Of a stretch of 64,000 bases of DNA, positions 7,087 through 16,619 are shown in pieces. The position numbers and the translations under genes were made by a program. Each line of letters starts with the position of its first letter. Within the stretch, counting starts at the first letter, position 1. Location of the stretch: contig NZ_SPUW01000001.1 of assembly GCF_004959925.1 (NCBI RefSeq), positions 682,001 to 746,000 of the forward strand. Direction: 5' to 3'. The DNA comes from Pseudooceanicola onchidii. GTDB lineage: Bacteria; Pseudomonadota; Alphaproteobacteria; Rhodobacterales; Rhodobacteraceae. A model generated the notes under the pieces. That model saw only the letters and a list, made by a program, of their open reading frames with translations. It made no database searches and was not told the origin of the DNA.

Positions 7087-8157
7087 TTGCTATCCAAGGA
7101 CACGGTTTTTGCTGCGTTGCAGCGTATCTCTCTGCCGGATGGCGGGGATCTTGTCGCGAACGACATGATCCGCGCGCTGTCGGTCGACGGGGGCAAGGTG
7201 AAGTTCGTGATCGAGGCGCCCTCGGCCGAGATCGCGCGGCAGATGTCGGGCATCGTGCGCGCGGCAGAAGGTGTGGTGCGTGACCTGCCCGGGGTTGAAG
7301 ATGTCAGTGTCGTATTGACGGCCCATGACGCGGCGCCCAAGCCCAAACAGCCGCCGCAGTTGAAGGTCGGCGGTCATCCGACGCCCCAGACGGGGCCGAT
7401 GCGTCCGGCGGGGGTGGCCCGCATTCTCGCCATCGCCTCGGGCAAGGGGGGCGTGGGCAAGTCGACCGTGTCCTCGAACCTGGCCGTGGCGCTGGCGAAG
7501 CAGGGGCGGCGGGTCGGCCTTCTGGATGCAGATATATATGGTCCGTCACAGCCGCGGATGATGGGCGCCTCGGGGCGTCCTGCCTCGCCCGATGGCAAGA
7601 CGATCGAACCGCTGCACGCGCATGGCGTCACGCTCATGTCGATCGGCTTCATGGTGGACGAGGCCAAGGCGGTGGTCTGGCGCGGGCCGATGCTGATGGG
7701 CGCGCTGCAGCAGATGCTGGGGCAGGTCGCCTGGGGAGAGCTGGACGTCCTGCTGGTCGACCTTCCGCCGGGCACGGGCGACGTGCAGCTGACGCTTTGT
7801 CAAAAAAGCGAGCTTTCGGGCGCGCTGGTGGTCTCGACGCCGCAGGACGTGGCATTGATCGACGCGCGCAAGGCGATCGACATGTTCGCGACGCTCAAGA
7901 CGCCTGTGCTGGGCCTGATCGAGAACATGTCTTCTTTCACATGTCCGACCTGCGGCACCGAACACCATATATTCGGTCATGGCGGCGTGGCGGCTGAAGC
8001 CGAGAAGATGGGCGTGCCGCTTCTGGCGCAATTGCCGATCGATCTTGAGACCCGCCTGTCCGGCGACGCCGGAACCCCGGTGGCGGCCGGGGACGGGCCA
8101 ATGGCCGAGTCCTACGCGCGTCTTGCCGAAGGGCTGATCCGAGGCGGCCTCGCCTGA
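7087..8157 (+). CDS. mrp: Mrp/NBP35-family iron-sulfur cluster carrier ATPase
   Basis: P-loop ATPase of about 356 residues that binds and delivers Fe-S clusters in the cytosol. An N-terminal MIP18/DUF59 domain (residues 1-80) is followed by a linker and the deviant Walker [10 protein letters not shown] at 119-127, [16 protein letters not shown], and the CPTCG motif (the Cys pair holding the bridging cluster) near the C-terminal end. I choose the TTG at 7087 because GGAGGA lies 6 bases upstream and the domain starts right there. An ATG at 7045 or 6979 would add 14 or 36 residues unlike the family. It is divergent from ccaF1 and upstream of the dcw cluster. Confidence 0.9.
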   Translation: MLSKDTVFAALQRISLPDGGDLVANDMIRALSVDGGKVKFVIEAPSAEIARQMSGIVRAAEGVVRDLPGVEDVSVVLTAHDAAPKPKQPPQLKVGGHPTPQTGPMRPAGVARILAIASGKGGVGKSTVSSNLAVALAKQGRRVGLLDADIYGPSQPRMMGASGRPASPDGKTIEPLHAHGVTLMSIGFMVDEAKAVVWRGPMLMGALQQMLGQVAWGELDVLLVDLPPGTGDVQLTLCQKSELSGALVVSTPQDVALIDARKAIDMFATLKTPVLGLIENMSSFTCPTCGTEHHIFGHGGVAAEAEKMGVPLLAQLPIDLETRLSGDAGTPVAAGDGPMAESYARLAEGLIRGGLA

Positions 8158-8231
8158 CCGGCACCTGAGGCGCGGCGGAGCACTGTTCCGGGAAATCGTG
8201 GGATGGATGGGATTGCATGGGCAATCCATGG

Positions 8232-8261
8232 GGCGGCCCGGGCAGGGGCCGCCTTTTCTTT
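8232..8261 (+). terminator. intrinsic terminator after mrp
   Basis: GGCGGCCC and GGGCCGCC form an 8-bp stem over a short loop, followed by TTTTCTTT, 75 bases after the mrp stop codon. Confidence 0.75.
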
Positions 8262-8499
8262 GGCCGCCGCCATGGTGACGGGCGAAGAATCCTTGGCGAT
8301 TCGAGCCTTTTTTGCGGGAAATGCCGGGAAATCGGACCGCGCGGACCCCGCCAAAGTCGCTTTTTCTTGCGGTGCGTAACTTTTCTTTGGATTTCATGGG
8401 ATGGTTGGGCGAAGCCTGTCCGGGGCCTATATATGGTGTTCGATCGCGATTCTGTGACGATATGGGCCATATTTTGCCGATTGTTGGGTGTGGTTGCCC

Positions 8500-8541
8500 T
8501 TGACAAGCCCTGTGGATAACCCTGTCGTTAACCCTTTTTAA
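8500..8541. promoter_or_regulatory. dcw leader promoter region with DnaA box and CtrA-like site
   Basis: A consensus -35 TTGACA (8500-8505) is followed by an exact DnaA box TGTGGATAA (8511-8519, TTATCCACA on the minus strand) and by TTAA-N6-TTAA (8528-8541), one base short of the CtrA spacing. No convincing -10 box stands at 16-18 bases, so the promoter position is tentative. Confidence 0.4.
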
Positions 8542-8797
8542 GCGAAATTGTTGTTGCGTCCCATGATCCCCCATGGCATCCATATCTCACAAGATGAGAC
8601 GGGAAACGGGGCATCAAGACCCCATAAAAAAATCCCTAGGCAGTGATCATACAGGCACCCGCTTTCATCAAACCAAGAGATCCGGCGCGCGGGCGAGCAG
8701 ACATCCCCCCAGGTGGCGCGCGCAGTCGGACATACCCGGAAACGGGACGAGGGCGGCGGATAGGGCAGTGGCAGCAGCTCCTATCCGCCGTTTCCGT
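8535..8797 (+). ncRNA. upsM: UpsM-like sRNA from the mraZ 5' leader
   Basis: The 683 bases between mrp and mraZ hold no plausible gene. After the mrp terminator and the promoter-like region, the part from about 8535 shows small hairpins (for example GGGG-CATCAAGA-CCCC at 8606-8621 followed by an A-rich run) and ends with a strong terminator at 8754-8797, 44 bases before mraZ. In R. sphaeroides the dcw cluster is preceded by a long leader from which the abundant sRNA UpsM is produced by premature termination and RNase E cleavage. The 5' end given here is approximate. Identity is inferred from position and architecture, not from sequence comparison. Confidence 0.5.
8754..8797 (+). terminator. 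terminator inside the mraZ leader
   Basis: Perfect 11-bp stem CGGCGGATAGG (8754-8764) with CCTATCCGCCG (8780-8790), 15-nt loop, then TTTCCGTTT. It would attenuate entry into the dcw cluster and give the leader RNA its 3' end. Confidence 0.75.
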
Positions 8798-8840
8798 TTC
8801 AGGGCCTTAGAAAATTCAAACGGGGGACGGGACGAGGAAC

Positions 8841-9362
8841 GTGGGCTACACGCAGCGGTTCCAGGGCAGCGAAGACATGAAGGTGGACAGCAAGTTCCGC
8901 CTGTCGATCCCGTCCGACTTCCGCCGTGTCCTCGAAAGCCAGGATCCCGACTGGAAACCCGGTGAACAACCCCGCCTCGTGCTTCTGACCTCCGGCCGCC
9001 TTGACGGCTACGTCGAGGGCTATTCCATTGAAACGATTGCCGAAGTTCAGGACGCCTTGGCGCGCAAGCCCAAGGCCGACCCGAAGTTCAAGGCGCTGCG
9101 CGCCCACTATATCCATTCCGCGGTGCAGGTGACGGTCGACGAAACCGGCCGCATTGTCGTGCCCGCCAAGGTCCGTGACCGGCTGGGCCTGGGCAAGGAT
9201 GAATATGTCACCTTCGTTGGTGACCTGAAGACCTTCCAGCTTTGGAAGCGTGTCGATCTTGAGGCCGAGGCCGCCCAGTACGAGGACGACCTGGGCGAAG
9301 ACTTCGATCCCGATGCCGAGATGGATGCCCTGATGTTCGGCGACACCGAAGGGGCGGAGTAG
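8841..9362 (+). CDS. mraZ: MraZ, dcw-cluster transcriptional regulator
   Basis: DNA-binding protein of 173 residues that in other bacteria represses its own dcw promoter. Two AbrB-like half domains are visible: DSKFRLSIPSDFRRVL (about residues 16-31) and VDETGRIVVPAKVRDRLGL (about 97-115), each with the R-hydrophobic-P core. The GTG at 8841 is preferred over the internal ATG at 8877 because the RF(Q)G stretch before the first half domain is normal for alphaproteobacterial MraZ and GACGAGG precedes it. It is followed by rsmH after 3 bases, as first gene of the cluster. Confidence 0.92.
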   Translation: MGYTQRFQGSEDMKVDSKFRLSIPSDFRRVLESQDPDWKPGEQPRLVLLTSGRLDGYVEGYSIETIAEVQDALARKPKADPKFKALRAHYIHSAVQVTVDETGRIVVPAKVRDRLGLGKDEYVTFVGDLKTFQLWKRVDLEAEAAQYEDDLGEDFDPDAEMDALMFGDTEGAE

Positions 9363-9365
9363 GCC

Positions 9366-10361
9366 ATGGTGGACAGCGCCCAGACCCCGGACGCGCCCCA
9401 TATCCCGGTCCTGCTGCGCCCGCTTCTCAGGCTTGTCGCGCCGGTCTCCGGCACCTGGCTGGATGGCACTTTCGGCGCGGGCGGCTATGCCAGGGGCCTG
9501 CTGGCCGAAGGGGCGGATCGGGTCATCGGCGTCGATCAGGATCCGCTGGCGCTCGAGATGGCGGAAAGCTGGATCGGCGATTTCCAGGGCCGGCTTGAGC
9601 TGCGGCAGGGCAACTTCGCCAACCTCGACGACATCGCGGGTGAACCGCTCGACGGTATCGTGCTCGATCTCGGCGTAAGCTCCATGCAGCTGGATCTGGC
9701 CGAGCGCGGATTTTCCTTCATGAAGGACGGCCCGCTGGACATGCGCATGTCGCAGGCGGGGCCGTCGGCGGCCGATCTGGTCAACGGCATGGACGAGGGC
9801 GATCTGGCCGACGTCATCTTTCTGTATGGCGAAGAACGCGCCAGCCGCCGTATCGCCCGCGCGATCGTCCGCAACCGCGCCGAGGCCCCGATTGAGGGCA
9901 CGCTGCGCCTCGCCAATATCGTCGAAGGCTGCCTGCCGCGTGCCAAGCCCGGCCAGTCCCACCCCGCGACCCGCACCTTCCAGGCGCTGCGCATCGCGGT
10001 GAACGACGAATACGGCGCGCTGGCCGAAGGGCTCATGGCCGCCGAACGCGCGCTGAAACCCGGTGGCCAGCTGGCCGTCGTCACCTTCCATTCGGTCGAG
10101 GACCGCATGGTCAAACGGTTCATCCAGATGCGCTCTGGCGGGGGCGGGCGGGCCAACCGCTATGCGCCCGAGATGCCTGAAGACGCCCCGCGTTTCACGC
10201 CCGTCACCAAGAAGGCCGTCGGTCCCGATGACGACGAACTTGCCGTGAATCCGCGCGCCCGGTCCGCCCGGCTGCGGATCGCGCGGCGCACCGAAGCCCC
10301 GGCCGAAGCCATTGATCGCAAGGCCCTGGGGATGCCTGTATTTCAGGGGAAACTGCCATGA
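9366..10361 (+). CDS. rsmH: 16S rRNA (cytosine1402-N4)-methyltransferase RsmH
   Basis: SAM-dependent methyltransferase of 331 residues that modifies C1402 in the ribosomal P site. It opens with [12 protein letters not shown], then the SAM-binding [16 protein letters not shown] (motif I), [10 protein letters not shown], the conserved [13 protein letters not shown], and the C-terminal [14 protein letters not shown] and [11 protein letters not shown]. The length is that of the family. It overlaps ftsL by ATGA, so the two are translationally coupled. Confidence 0.96.
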   Translation: MVDSAQTPDAPHIPVLLRPLLRLVAPVSGTWLDGTFGAGGYARGLLAEGADRVIGVDQDPLALEMAESWIGDFQGRLELRQGNFANLDDIAGEPLDGIVLDLGVSSMQLDLAERGFSFMKDGPLDMRMSQAGPSAADLVNGMDEGDLADVIFLYGEERASRRIARAIVRNRAEAPIEGTLRLANIVEGCLPRAKPGQSHPATRTFQALRIAVNDEYGALAEGLMAAERALKPGGQLAVVTFHSVEDRMVKRFIQMRSGGGGRANRYAPEMPEDAPRFTPVTKKAVGPDDDELAVNPRARSARLRIARRTEAPAEAIDRKALGMPVFQGKLP

Positions 10362-10717
10362 AACCGCTGCTTTACATCCTGTCTTTCGCGCTGCTGATCG
10401 GCCTTGGCTTCTGGGCCTACGAGGAAAACTACCAGACCAAGCAGATCGTCAACGAAGCCGAGCACATGCAGAACCAGATCGCCCAGGCCCGGGCACGTCT
10501 GGGCGTTCTCAAGGCTGAATGGGCCTATCTGAACCGCCCCGACCGGCTTCGTGAACTGGCCGAGCTGAACTTTGATCCGCTGGCGCTTCTGCCGATCACG
10601 CCGGATCAGTTCGGGCGCATGGACCAGGTGGAATACCCGGTCGTCACCGTGCCCGAGGTTGATCTGAACAACCCCGTTGATGTCTCGACCCTCTCCATGC
10701 CGGAGGCCACCGAATGA
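10358..10717 (+). CDS. ftsL: cell division protein FtsL
   Basis: Small bitopic inner-membrane divisome protein of 119 residues: short cytoplasmic end, one membrane segment ([18 protein letters not shown], residues 3-20), then a periplasmic helical coiled coil ([34 protein letters not shown]) that contacts FtsB and FtsQ. Sequence conservation in this family is low, and the call rests on topology and its fixed place between rsmH and ftsI, with ATGA overlaps on both sides. No ftsB gene is in the window. Confidence 0.88.
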   Translation: MKPLLYILSFALLIGLGFWAYEENYQTKQIVNEAEHMQNQIAQARARLGVLKAEWAYLNRPDRLRELAELNFDPLALLPITPDQFGRMDQVEYPVVTVPEVDLNNPVDVSTLSMPEATE

Positions 10718-12507
10718 CCGACACCCCGCTTCGCATCCCGCTTCGTCCGCTGGCCCGAATCCTCGAGGCTCGCGAAAAGGGCGAAAACCCCGACGCGATC
10801 GAACGCGAGAACCTGCGCCTGAGGCACGAGGAAATGCGCGACCGCGCCCGCGTGCGGGCCGAGGGTCGGATCCTGGTGCTTGGGGCGGTCTTTGCGCTGG
10901 CCTTCATGACCATCGGGGTCAAGATGTGGATGGTGGCGGAATCCGAACCCGCCGAACCGCGCACCTCCTATGCCGGGATGGGTATCGTCGCGCAGCGGGG
11001 CGACATCGTCGACCGGCAGGGCAGGGTGCTGGCCACAAACCTCGACACCTTCTCTCTTTATGCGCATCCGCACCAGATGGTCGAACCGCGTCGCGCCGCC
11101 GAAGAGCTTGCTGCGATTTTCCCCGACCTCGACCGCGAGCGTCTGATCAAGGATTTCACCGGATCGCGCCGCTTTGTCTGGATCCGTCGCAAGATCAGCC
11201 CCGAACAGCGTCAGGCCGTGCACGACATCGGCGAACCGGGCCTGCTGTTCGGCCCGCGCGAGATGCGGCTTTATCCGAACGGCGCCATCGCGGCCCATAT
11301 CCTGGGCGGCGCGGGCTATGGCGAAGAAGGCGTTGCGGCGGCCGAGATCAAGGGCACCGCGGGCATCGAACGCGCCTTCAATGACTACCTCACCGATCCC
11401 GCCAACGGCGGCCGTCCACTGCAGCTGTCGCTGGACCTGACCGTGCAGGCTGCCGCCGAAGAAGTGCTTTACGGCGGCATGCGCCTGATGAACGCCAAGG
11501 GCGCAACCTCGATCCTCATGGACGCCCATACCGGAGAGATCATTTCCCTGGTCTCGCTGCCCGACTTCGATCCGAACGACCGGCCCAACCCGCCGACCGA
11601 AGGTCACCCCGACGACAGCCCGCTGTTCAACCGTGCGGTGCAGGGGGTTTACGAGCTTGGCTCGACTTTCAAGATCTTCACGGCCGCCCAGGCGCTGGAC
11701 ATGGGCATCGCCAACCCCAAGACCATGGTCGACATCCGGGGGCCGATCCGTTGGGGCCGCCACACGATCAAGGACTTCCACTGGTACGGCAAGGAACTGT
11801 CGGTGGAAGAGATCATCATCAAGTCGTCGAACATCGGCACCGCGCGTCTGGCCGAACAGATCGGGATCGAACGCCAGAAACAATTCCTCGCGGATCTGGG
11901 GCTGTTCGAACCCACCCCGGTCGAACTCTCCGAAGCCCCCAGTGGCGCGCCGCTGATCCAGAAGAACTGGTCCGAACTGACCACCATGACGGTGTCCTTC
12001 GGTCACGGCATGTCGATCAGCCCGCTGCATCTGGCATCCGCCTATGCCACCATCGCAAACGACGGCCGTCGCGTCCGCCCGACATTGTTGCGCCAGGATA
12101 CGCCGCAGGTCGGCCCGCAGGTGATGTCGGCCGCTGCCGCACGTCAGGCGCAGACCATGCTGCGGCAGGTCGTAACCGAAGGCACGGCCTCTTTCGCGGA
12201 TATCGATTTCTATTCGATTTCGGGCAAGACCGGCACCGCCGACAAGCCCAAGCCGACCGGCGGCTACTACAAGGACAAGACGATTTCGACCTTCGCCTCA
12301 ATGTTCCCGGCGCATGATCCGCAATACGTGCTGATCGTGACCCTGGATGAGGCCGTCGAGACCTCGGGCAAGGATCCCCGCCGCACCGCCGGCTGGACCG
12401 CCACGCCCGTCGCCGCCGAATTGATCACCCGCATCGGTCCCCTGCTTGGCCTCCGCCCCGAGATTGCACCTGTCCCCCTCGCTGATATAACGCTGACATC
12501 CAACTAA
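10714..12507 (+). CDS. ftsI: septal peptidoglycan transpeptidase FtsI (PBP3)
   Basis: Monofunctional class B penicillin-binding protein, 597 residues, cross-linking septal peptidoglycan in the periplasm as partner of FtsW. There is one N-terminal membrane segment (about residues 52-70), a dimerisation/pedestal domain (QRGDIVDRQGRVLATN), and the transpeptidase domain with the catalytic triad of motifs STFK (Ser317-Lys320), SSN (371-373) and KTG (505-507). The cytoplasmic N-terminal tail is longer than in E. coli and highly charged. It overlaps ftsL by 4 bases and is followed by murE after 19. Confidence 0.96.
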   Translation: MTDTPLRIPLRPLARILEAREKGENPDAIERENLRLRHEEMRDRARVRAEGRILVLGAVFALAFMTIGVKMWMVAESEPAEPRTSYAGMGIVAQRGDIVDRQGRVLATNLDTFSLYAHPHQMVEPRRAAEELAAIFPDLDRERLIKDFTGSRRFVWIRRKISPEQRQAVHDIGEPGLLFGPREMRLYPNGAIAAHILGGAGYGEEGVAAAEIKGTAGIERAFNDYLTDPANGGRPLQLSLDLTVQAAAEEVLYGGMRLMNAKGATSILMDAHTGEIISLVSLPDFDPNDRPNPPTEGHPDDSPLFNRAVQGVYELGSTFKIFTAAQALDMGIANPKTMVDIRGPIRWGRHTIKDFHWYGKELSVEEIIIKSSNIGTARLAEQIGIERQKQFLADLGLFEPTPVELSEAPSGAPLIQKNWSELTTMTVSFGHGMSISPLHLASAYATIANDGRRVRPTLLRQDTPQVGPQVMSAAAARQAQTMLRQVVTEGTASFADIDFYSISGKTGTADKPKPTGGYYKDKTISTFASMFPAHDPQYVLIVTLDEAVETSGKDPRRTAGWTATPVAAELITRIGPLLGLRPEIAPVPLADITLTSN

Positions 12508-12526
12508 GCCGGAAAGGCGACAGGCG

Positions 12527-14020
12527 ATGGCAGCAGAAGCTTCCCAGACGCAGACACTCGGACAGCTGGGCCTTTCCGCGCAGGGCGGACGGGACGCCGT
12601 GGTGACCGGCATCGCGGTCGACAGCCGCGAGGTCGAGGACGGCTATCTGTTCGCGGCCATGCCCGGCACGCGGATGCACGGGGGCGAATTCATCCAGTAC
12701 GCGCTGCGTCAGGGGGCCTCGGCCGTGCTGACCGACGCCGAAGGTGCGCGGATCGCCGCCGACGTTCTGGCCGACAGCGACGCCGCCGTGGTGATCGCCG
12801 AAGACCCCCGGCAGGCCCTGGCCTATACCGCCGCGCTGTGGTTCCAGCGCCAGCCCCCCACCATGGCCGCCGTCACTGGCACCAACGGCAAGACCTCGGT
12901 GTCGACCTTCCTGCGCCAGATCTGGATGCTGGTCGGGCGCGAGGCCGTGAACCTTGGCACCACCGGGGTCGAAGGCAGCTATTCCGCGCCACTGATGCAC
13001 ACGACACCCGAACCCATCACCCTGCACCGGATGCTGGCCGAACTGGCGGACGCGGGCATCACCCATGCCGCGATGGAGGCCTCGTCCCACGGGCTGCGCC
13101 AGCGGCGGCTGGATGGCGTGGTGCTGAAGGTCGGCGGGTTCACCAACCTCACGCAGGACCACCTCGATTATCACAAGGATTTCGAGGACTATTTTCACGC
13201 CAAGGCGGGCCTTTTCACCCGTGTCCTGCCCCCCGACGCCGCCGCCGTGATCAACATCGACGGGCTGCGCGGCGAAGACATGGCCGATATCGCCGCCGAC
13301 CGCGGGCTGGATGTCCTGACCGTCGGATCGTCGGCCGAGGCCGAGATCCAGATCCTGGGCCGCCGCTTCGATGCCGACAGCCAGACGATCCGCTTTTCCT
13401 TTGACGGCGAAATTCATCAGGCCACGCTGAACCTGATCGGCGGCTTTCAGGCCGAGAACGTGCTTGTTGCGGCCGGCATGGCGATCCTGTCGGGCGAAGA
13501 CCCGGACGAGGTCTTTGCCGTCCTTCCCGCGCTGACCACCGTGCATGGCCGGATGGAGCTGGCCGCGCGCCGCGCCAATGGGGCGGCGGTCTTTGTCGAT
13601 TATGCCCATACGCCCGATGCCGTGGCCACGGCGCTCAAGGCGCTGCGGCCGCATGTCATGGGGCGGCTGATTGCCGTGATCGGGGCAGGGGGCGACCGGG
13701 ATCGGACCAAGCGTCCGCTGATGGGCGAAGCCGCTGCAACGAACGCCGACGTTGTCTTCGTGACCGACGACAACCCGCGCAGCGAAGATCCCGCCGCGAT
13801 CCGGCAGGCCGTCCTGATGGGCTGCCCCGAGGCGACCGAGGTCGCCGACCGGGCCGAGGCGATCCTGCGGGCGGTCGATTCACTGGGTCCGGGCGATGCG
13901 CTGTTGATTGCCGGAAAGGGACATGAAACGGGTCAGATTGTCGGGGATACCACCTATCCCTTTGACGATTCCGAACAAGCCAGCGTTGCCGTGTCCGCGC
14001 TGGACGGACGGCTGCCATGA
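12527..14020 (+). CDS. murE: UDP-MurNAc-tripeptide synthetase (meso-DAP-adding) MurE
   Basis: ATP-dependent Mur ligase of 497 residues adding the third stem-peptide residue to UDP-MurNAc-L-Ala-D-Glu in the cytoplasm. Seen are the ligase P-loop AVTGTNGKTSVSTF, the central THAAMEASSHGLRQ(R) block, FVDYAHTPDA, and the motif DDNPRSEDP. DNPR is the signature for meso-diaminopimelate rather than lysine. The start has AAAGGCGACAGG just upstream. It overlaps murF by ATGA. Confidence 0.96.
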   Translation: MAAEASQTQTLGQLGLSAQGGRDAVVTGIAVDSREVEDGYLFAAMPGTRMHGGEFIQYALRQGASAVLTDAEGARIAADVLADSDAAVVIAEDPRQALAYTAALWFQRQPPTMAAVTGTNGKTSVSTFLRQIWMLVGREAVNLGTTGVEGSYSAPLMHTTPEPITLHRMLAELADAGITHAAMEASSHGLRQRRLDGVVLKVGGFTNLTQDHLDYHKDFEDYFHAKAGLFTRVLPPDAAAVINIDGLRGEDMADIAADRGLDVLTVGSSAEAEIQILGRRFDADSQTIRFSFDGEIHQATLNLIGGFQAENVLVAAGMAILSGEDPDEVFAVLPALTTVHGRMELAARRANGAAVFVDYAHTPDAVATALKALRPHVMGRLIAVIGAGGDRDRTKRPLMGEAAATNADVVFVTDDNPRSEDPAAIRQAVLMGCPEATEVADRAEAILRAVDSLGPGDALLIAGKGHETGQIVGDTTYPFDDSEQASVAVSALDGRLP

Positions 14021-15447
14021 CGCTGTGGACGGCGGCAGAGGCCGCGCAGGCAACCGGTGGCAAGACCTCGGGGAACTGGCAGGCAACGGGCGTGTCGATC
14101 GACACCCGTACCCTGCAGCCCGGCGATCTGTTCGTGGCCCTGTCGGCCGCGCGCGATGGCCATGATTTCGTGGCGCAGGCGCTTGAAAAAGGGGCGGCCG
14201 CCGCCCTTGTCACCCGTGTGCCTGATGGTGTCGCCTCGGACGCGCCGCTGCTGATCGTGCCCGACGTGCTGCGCGGGCTCGAGGCGCTTGGCCGGGCCGC
14301 GCGTGCCCGCATGACCGGCAAGGTCGTCGCTGTCACCGGGTCGGTCGGCAAGACCTCGACCAAGGAGATGCTGCGCGCGGTCATCGGCGACCAGCGCAGG
14401 GTCCACGCGGCCGAGGCCTCCTATAACAACCACTGGGGCGTGCCGCTGACGCTGGCCCGGATGCCGCGCGAGACCGAGGTCGCCGTGATCGAGATCGGCA
14501 TGAACCACCCCGGTGAGATCGCGCCGCTGGCCAATCTGGCCCGGCCGCATGTCGCCATGATCACGACCGTCGGCACCGCGCATCTGGAAGCCTTCGACGA
14601 CATCAGCGGGATCGCGCGGGAAAAGGCCAGCATCTTCAGTGGCCTGATGCCCAAAGGTCATGCGGTTATCAACGGCGATCTCGACACCACCCCGATCCTA
14701 ATCGACGCCGCCCGCGCCGCCCATGCCACCATTCTGACCTTCGGCGAAAACCCCGCCAACCACCACCGCCTGATGACGGTCGAAATCGTCGACGACACCA
14801 CCGTCGCACTGGCCCGGATCTGGCGCGCCAAGGCGATGTTCAAGGTTGCGGCCGCCGGGCGCCATTACGCGCAGAACGCGCTTGGCGTGTTGGCCGTGGT
14901 GCAGGCGCTCAAGCTGGATCGGGCGCTGGCCTGCGCCAGCCTTGGCCATTGGGCGCCGCCCGCCGGACGGGGCATGCGCGAACGCCTGTTGCTGGACACC
15001 GTGGACGATCGCCTGTCGTTCGAACTGATCGACGATGCCTTCAACGCGAACCCGGTGTCGATGGCCGCCTCGCTCGAGGTGATCGCCGCCGCGCGCACCG
15101 AAAACAACCTGGGCCGTCATGCAAAGGGCCGCCGCATCGCGGTGCTGGGCGAGATGCTGGAGCTCGGCCCCGACGAGATCGCGATGCACGCGCGGCTGGC
15201 CGATCTGCCGTCTGTCGCCAAGCTGGATCTCGTGCACTGCGTCGGCACCCGGATGAAGGCGCTGTATGATGCGCTGCCGCCCGAAAAGCGCGGGCGGTAT
15301 GCCGATGCCGCGGAAGAGCTGGCCCGCGCGGCCAGTCGGCTGGTCGACGCCGGCGATGTCGTGCTGGTCAAGGGATCCAAGGGGTCCAAGGTCAGTCTGG
15401 TTGTTGACGCGATGCGCAAACTGGGGCATCCCGCGCCGGACAATTGA
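14017..15447 (+). CDS. murF: UDP-MurNAc-tripeptide:D-Ala-D-Ala ligase MurF
   Basis: Last cytoplasmic Mur ligase, 476 residues, joining D-Ala-D-Ala (made by Ddl, about 10.7 kb downstream) to the tripeptide precursor. Motifs: N-terminal substrate domain with VSIDTRTLQPGDLFVAL, P-loop VTGSVGKTSTKEML, the EIGMNHPGEIAPLA block, and DDAFNANPVSMAASLE in the C-terminal domain. It is somewhat longer than the E. coli enzyme (452). It is coupled to murE and followed by mraY after 24 bases. Confidence 0.96.
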   Translation: MTLWTAAEAAQATGGKTSGNWQATGVSIDTRTLQPGDLFVALSAARDGHDFVAQALEKGAAAALVTRVPDGVASDAPLLIVPDVLRGLEALGRAARARMTGKVVAVTGSVGKTSTKEMLRAVIGDQRRVHAAEASYNNHWGVPLTLARMPRETEVAVIEIGMNHPGEIAPLANLARPHVAMITTVGTAHLEAFDDISGIAREKASIFSGLMPKGHAVINGDLDTTPILIDAARAAHATILTFGENPANHHRLMTVEIVDDTTVALARIWRAKAMFKVAAAGRHYAQNALGVLAVVQALKLDRALACASLGHWAPPAGRGMRERLLLDTVDDRLSFELIDDAFNANPVSMAASLEVIAAARTENNLGRHAKGRRIAVLGEMLELGPDEIAMHARLADLPSVAKLDLVHCVGTRMKALYDALPPEKRGRYADAAEELARAASRLVDAGDVVLVKGSKGSKVSLVVDAMRKLGHPAPDN

Positions 15448-15471
15448 GGCAGACCCCAAGGAGGACGCGAG

Positions 15472-16554
15472 ATGTTGTATTGGTTAACAGCGCTCTCTGA
15501 CGGCGGAGACGTCTTCAACCTGTTCCGCTACATCACCTTCCGCGCCGGCGGCGCCTTCATGACGGCGCTGATCTTCGGATTCATCTTCGGCCGCCCGCTG
15601 ATCAACGTGCTGCGCCGCCGTCAGGGCAAGGGCCAGCCGATCCGCAACGACGGCCCCGAGGGGCATTTCGTCAAGGCCGGCACGCCGACCATGGGCGGGC
15701 TCTTGATCGTGGGCGCACTGGTGACCTCGACCCTGCTCTGGGCGCGGCTCGACAACGGCTATGTCTGGATCGTGCTCTTCGTGACGCTGGCCTTCGGCCT
15801 GATCGGCTTTGCCGACGACTATGCCAAGGTGTCGAAACAGAACACCAAGGGCGTGCCGGGGCGCGTGCGGCTGCTGCTGGGCTTCGCCATTGCCTTCGTC
15901 GCCTCCTACTGGGCGTCGATGCTGCACCCCGAGGAGCTTCAGTTCCGCCTGGCCCTGCCGGTGTTCAAGGACGTGCTCTGGAACATGAGCTATTTCTTCC
16001 TGCCCTTCGCCATGTTCGTGATCGTCGGCGCGGCCAACGCCGTGAACCTGACCGACGGGCTGGACGGGCTGGCGATCATGCCGTCGATGATCGCGGCCGG
16101 GGCGCTTGGCATCATCGCCTACACCGTTGGTCGCGTTGACTTTTCCGAATATCTGGATGTGCACTACGTCCCCGGCACCGGGGAAATCCTGATCTTCGTC
16201 GCGGGCCTGATCGGCGGTGGCCTGGGCTTTCTGTGGTACAACGCCCCGCCCGCCGCCGTCTTCATGGGCGACACCGGATCGCTGGCGCTTGGCGGCGCGA
16301 TCGGGGCGATCGGCGTGGCCACCAAGCACGAGATCGTTCTGGGCATCGTCGGCGGCATCTTCGTGGTCGAGGCGTTGTCGGTGATCATCCAGGTCGCCTA
16401 CTTCAAGCGCACCGGCAAGCGCGTCTTCCTGATGGCGCCGATCCACCACCACTACGAAAAGAAGGGCTGGGCCGAGCCGACCATCGTCATCCGGTTCTGG
16501 ATCATTTCGCTGATCCTGGCCCTCGTCGGTCTGGCAACGCTGAAACTGCGGTAG
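15472..16554 (+). CDS. mraY: phospho-N-acetylmuramoyl-pentapeptide transferase MraY
   Basis: Polytopic inner-membrane enzyme of 360 residues that transfers phospho-MurNAc-pentapeptide to undecaprenyl phosphate, forming lipid I. About ten membrane segments alternate with the conserved cytoplasmic loops: [27 protein letters not shown] (the Asp pair), [27 protein letters not shown] and the histidine loop [12 protein letters not shown]. The ATG at 15472 has AAGGAGG well placed upstream. It is separated from murD by a 65-base gap holding one gene-end module. Confidence 0.97.
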   Translation: MLYWLTALSDGGDVFNLFRYITFRAGGAFMTALIFGFIFGRPLINVLRRRQGKGQPIRNDGPEGHFVKAGTPTMGGLLIVGALVTSTLLWARLDNGYVWIVLFVTLAFGLIGFADDYAKVSKQNTKGVPGRVRLLLGFAIAFVASYWASMLHPEELQFRLALPVFKDVLWNMSYFFLPFAMFVIVGAANAVNLTDGLDGLAIMPSMIAAGALGIIAYTVGRVDFSEYLDVHYVPGTGEILIFVAGLIGGGLGFLWYNAPPAAVFMGDTGSLALGGAIGAIGVATKHEIVLGIVGGIFVVEALSVIIQVAYFKRTGKRVFLMAPIHHHYEKKGWAEPTIVIRFWIISLILALVGLATLKLR

Positions 16555-16556
16555 GG

Positions 16557-16610
16557 AGCGGGGGCTGTGCGCCCCCACACCCCCCAGAGTATTTTGGGCA
16601 AGATGAAGGG
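16557..16610 (+). repeat. gene-end module, copy B
   Basis: After the mraY stop: hairpin GGGGGCTGTGCGCCCCC, then a C-rich stretch and GAGTATTTTGGGCAAGATGAA. Most degenerate of the six copies, and the only one lying inside an operon. Confidence 0.5.
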
Positions 16611-16619
16611 GATGCGGGC

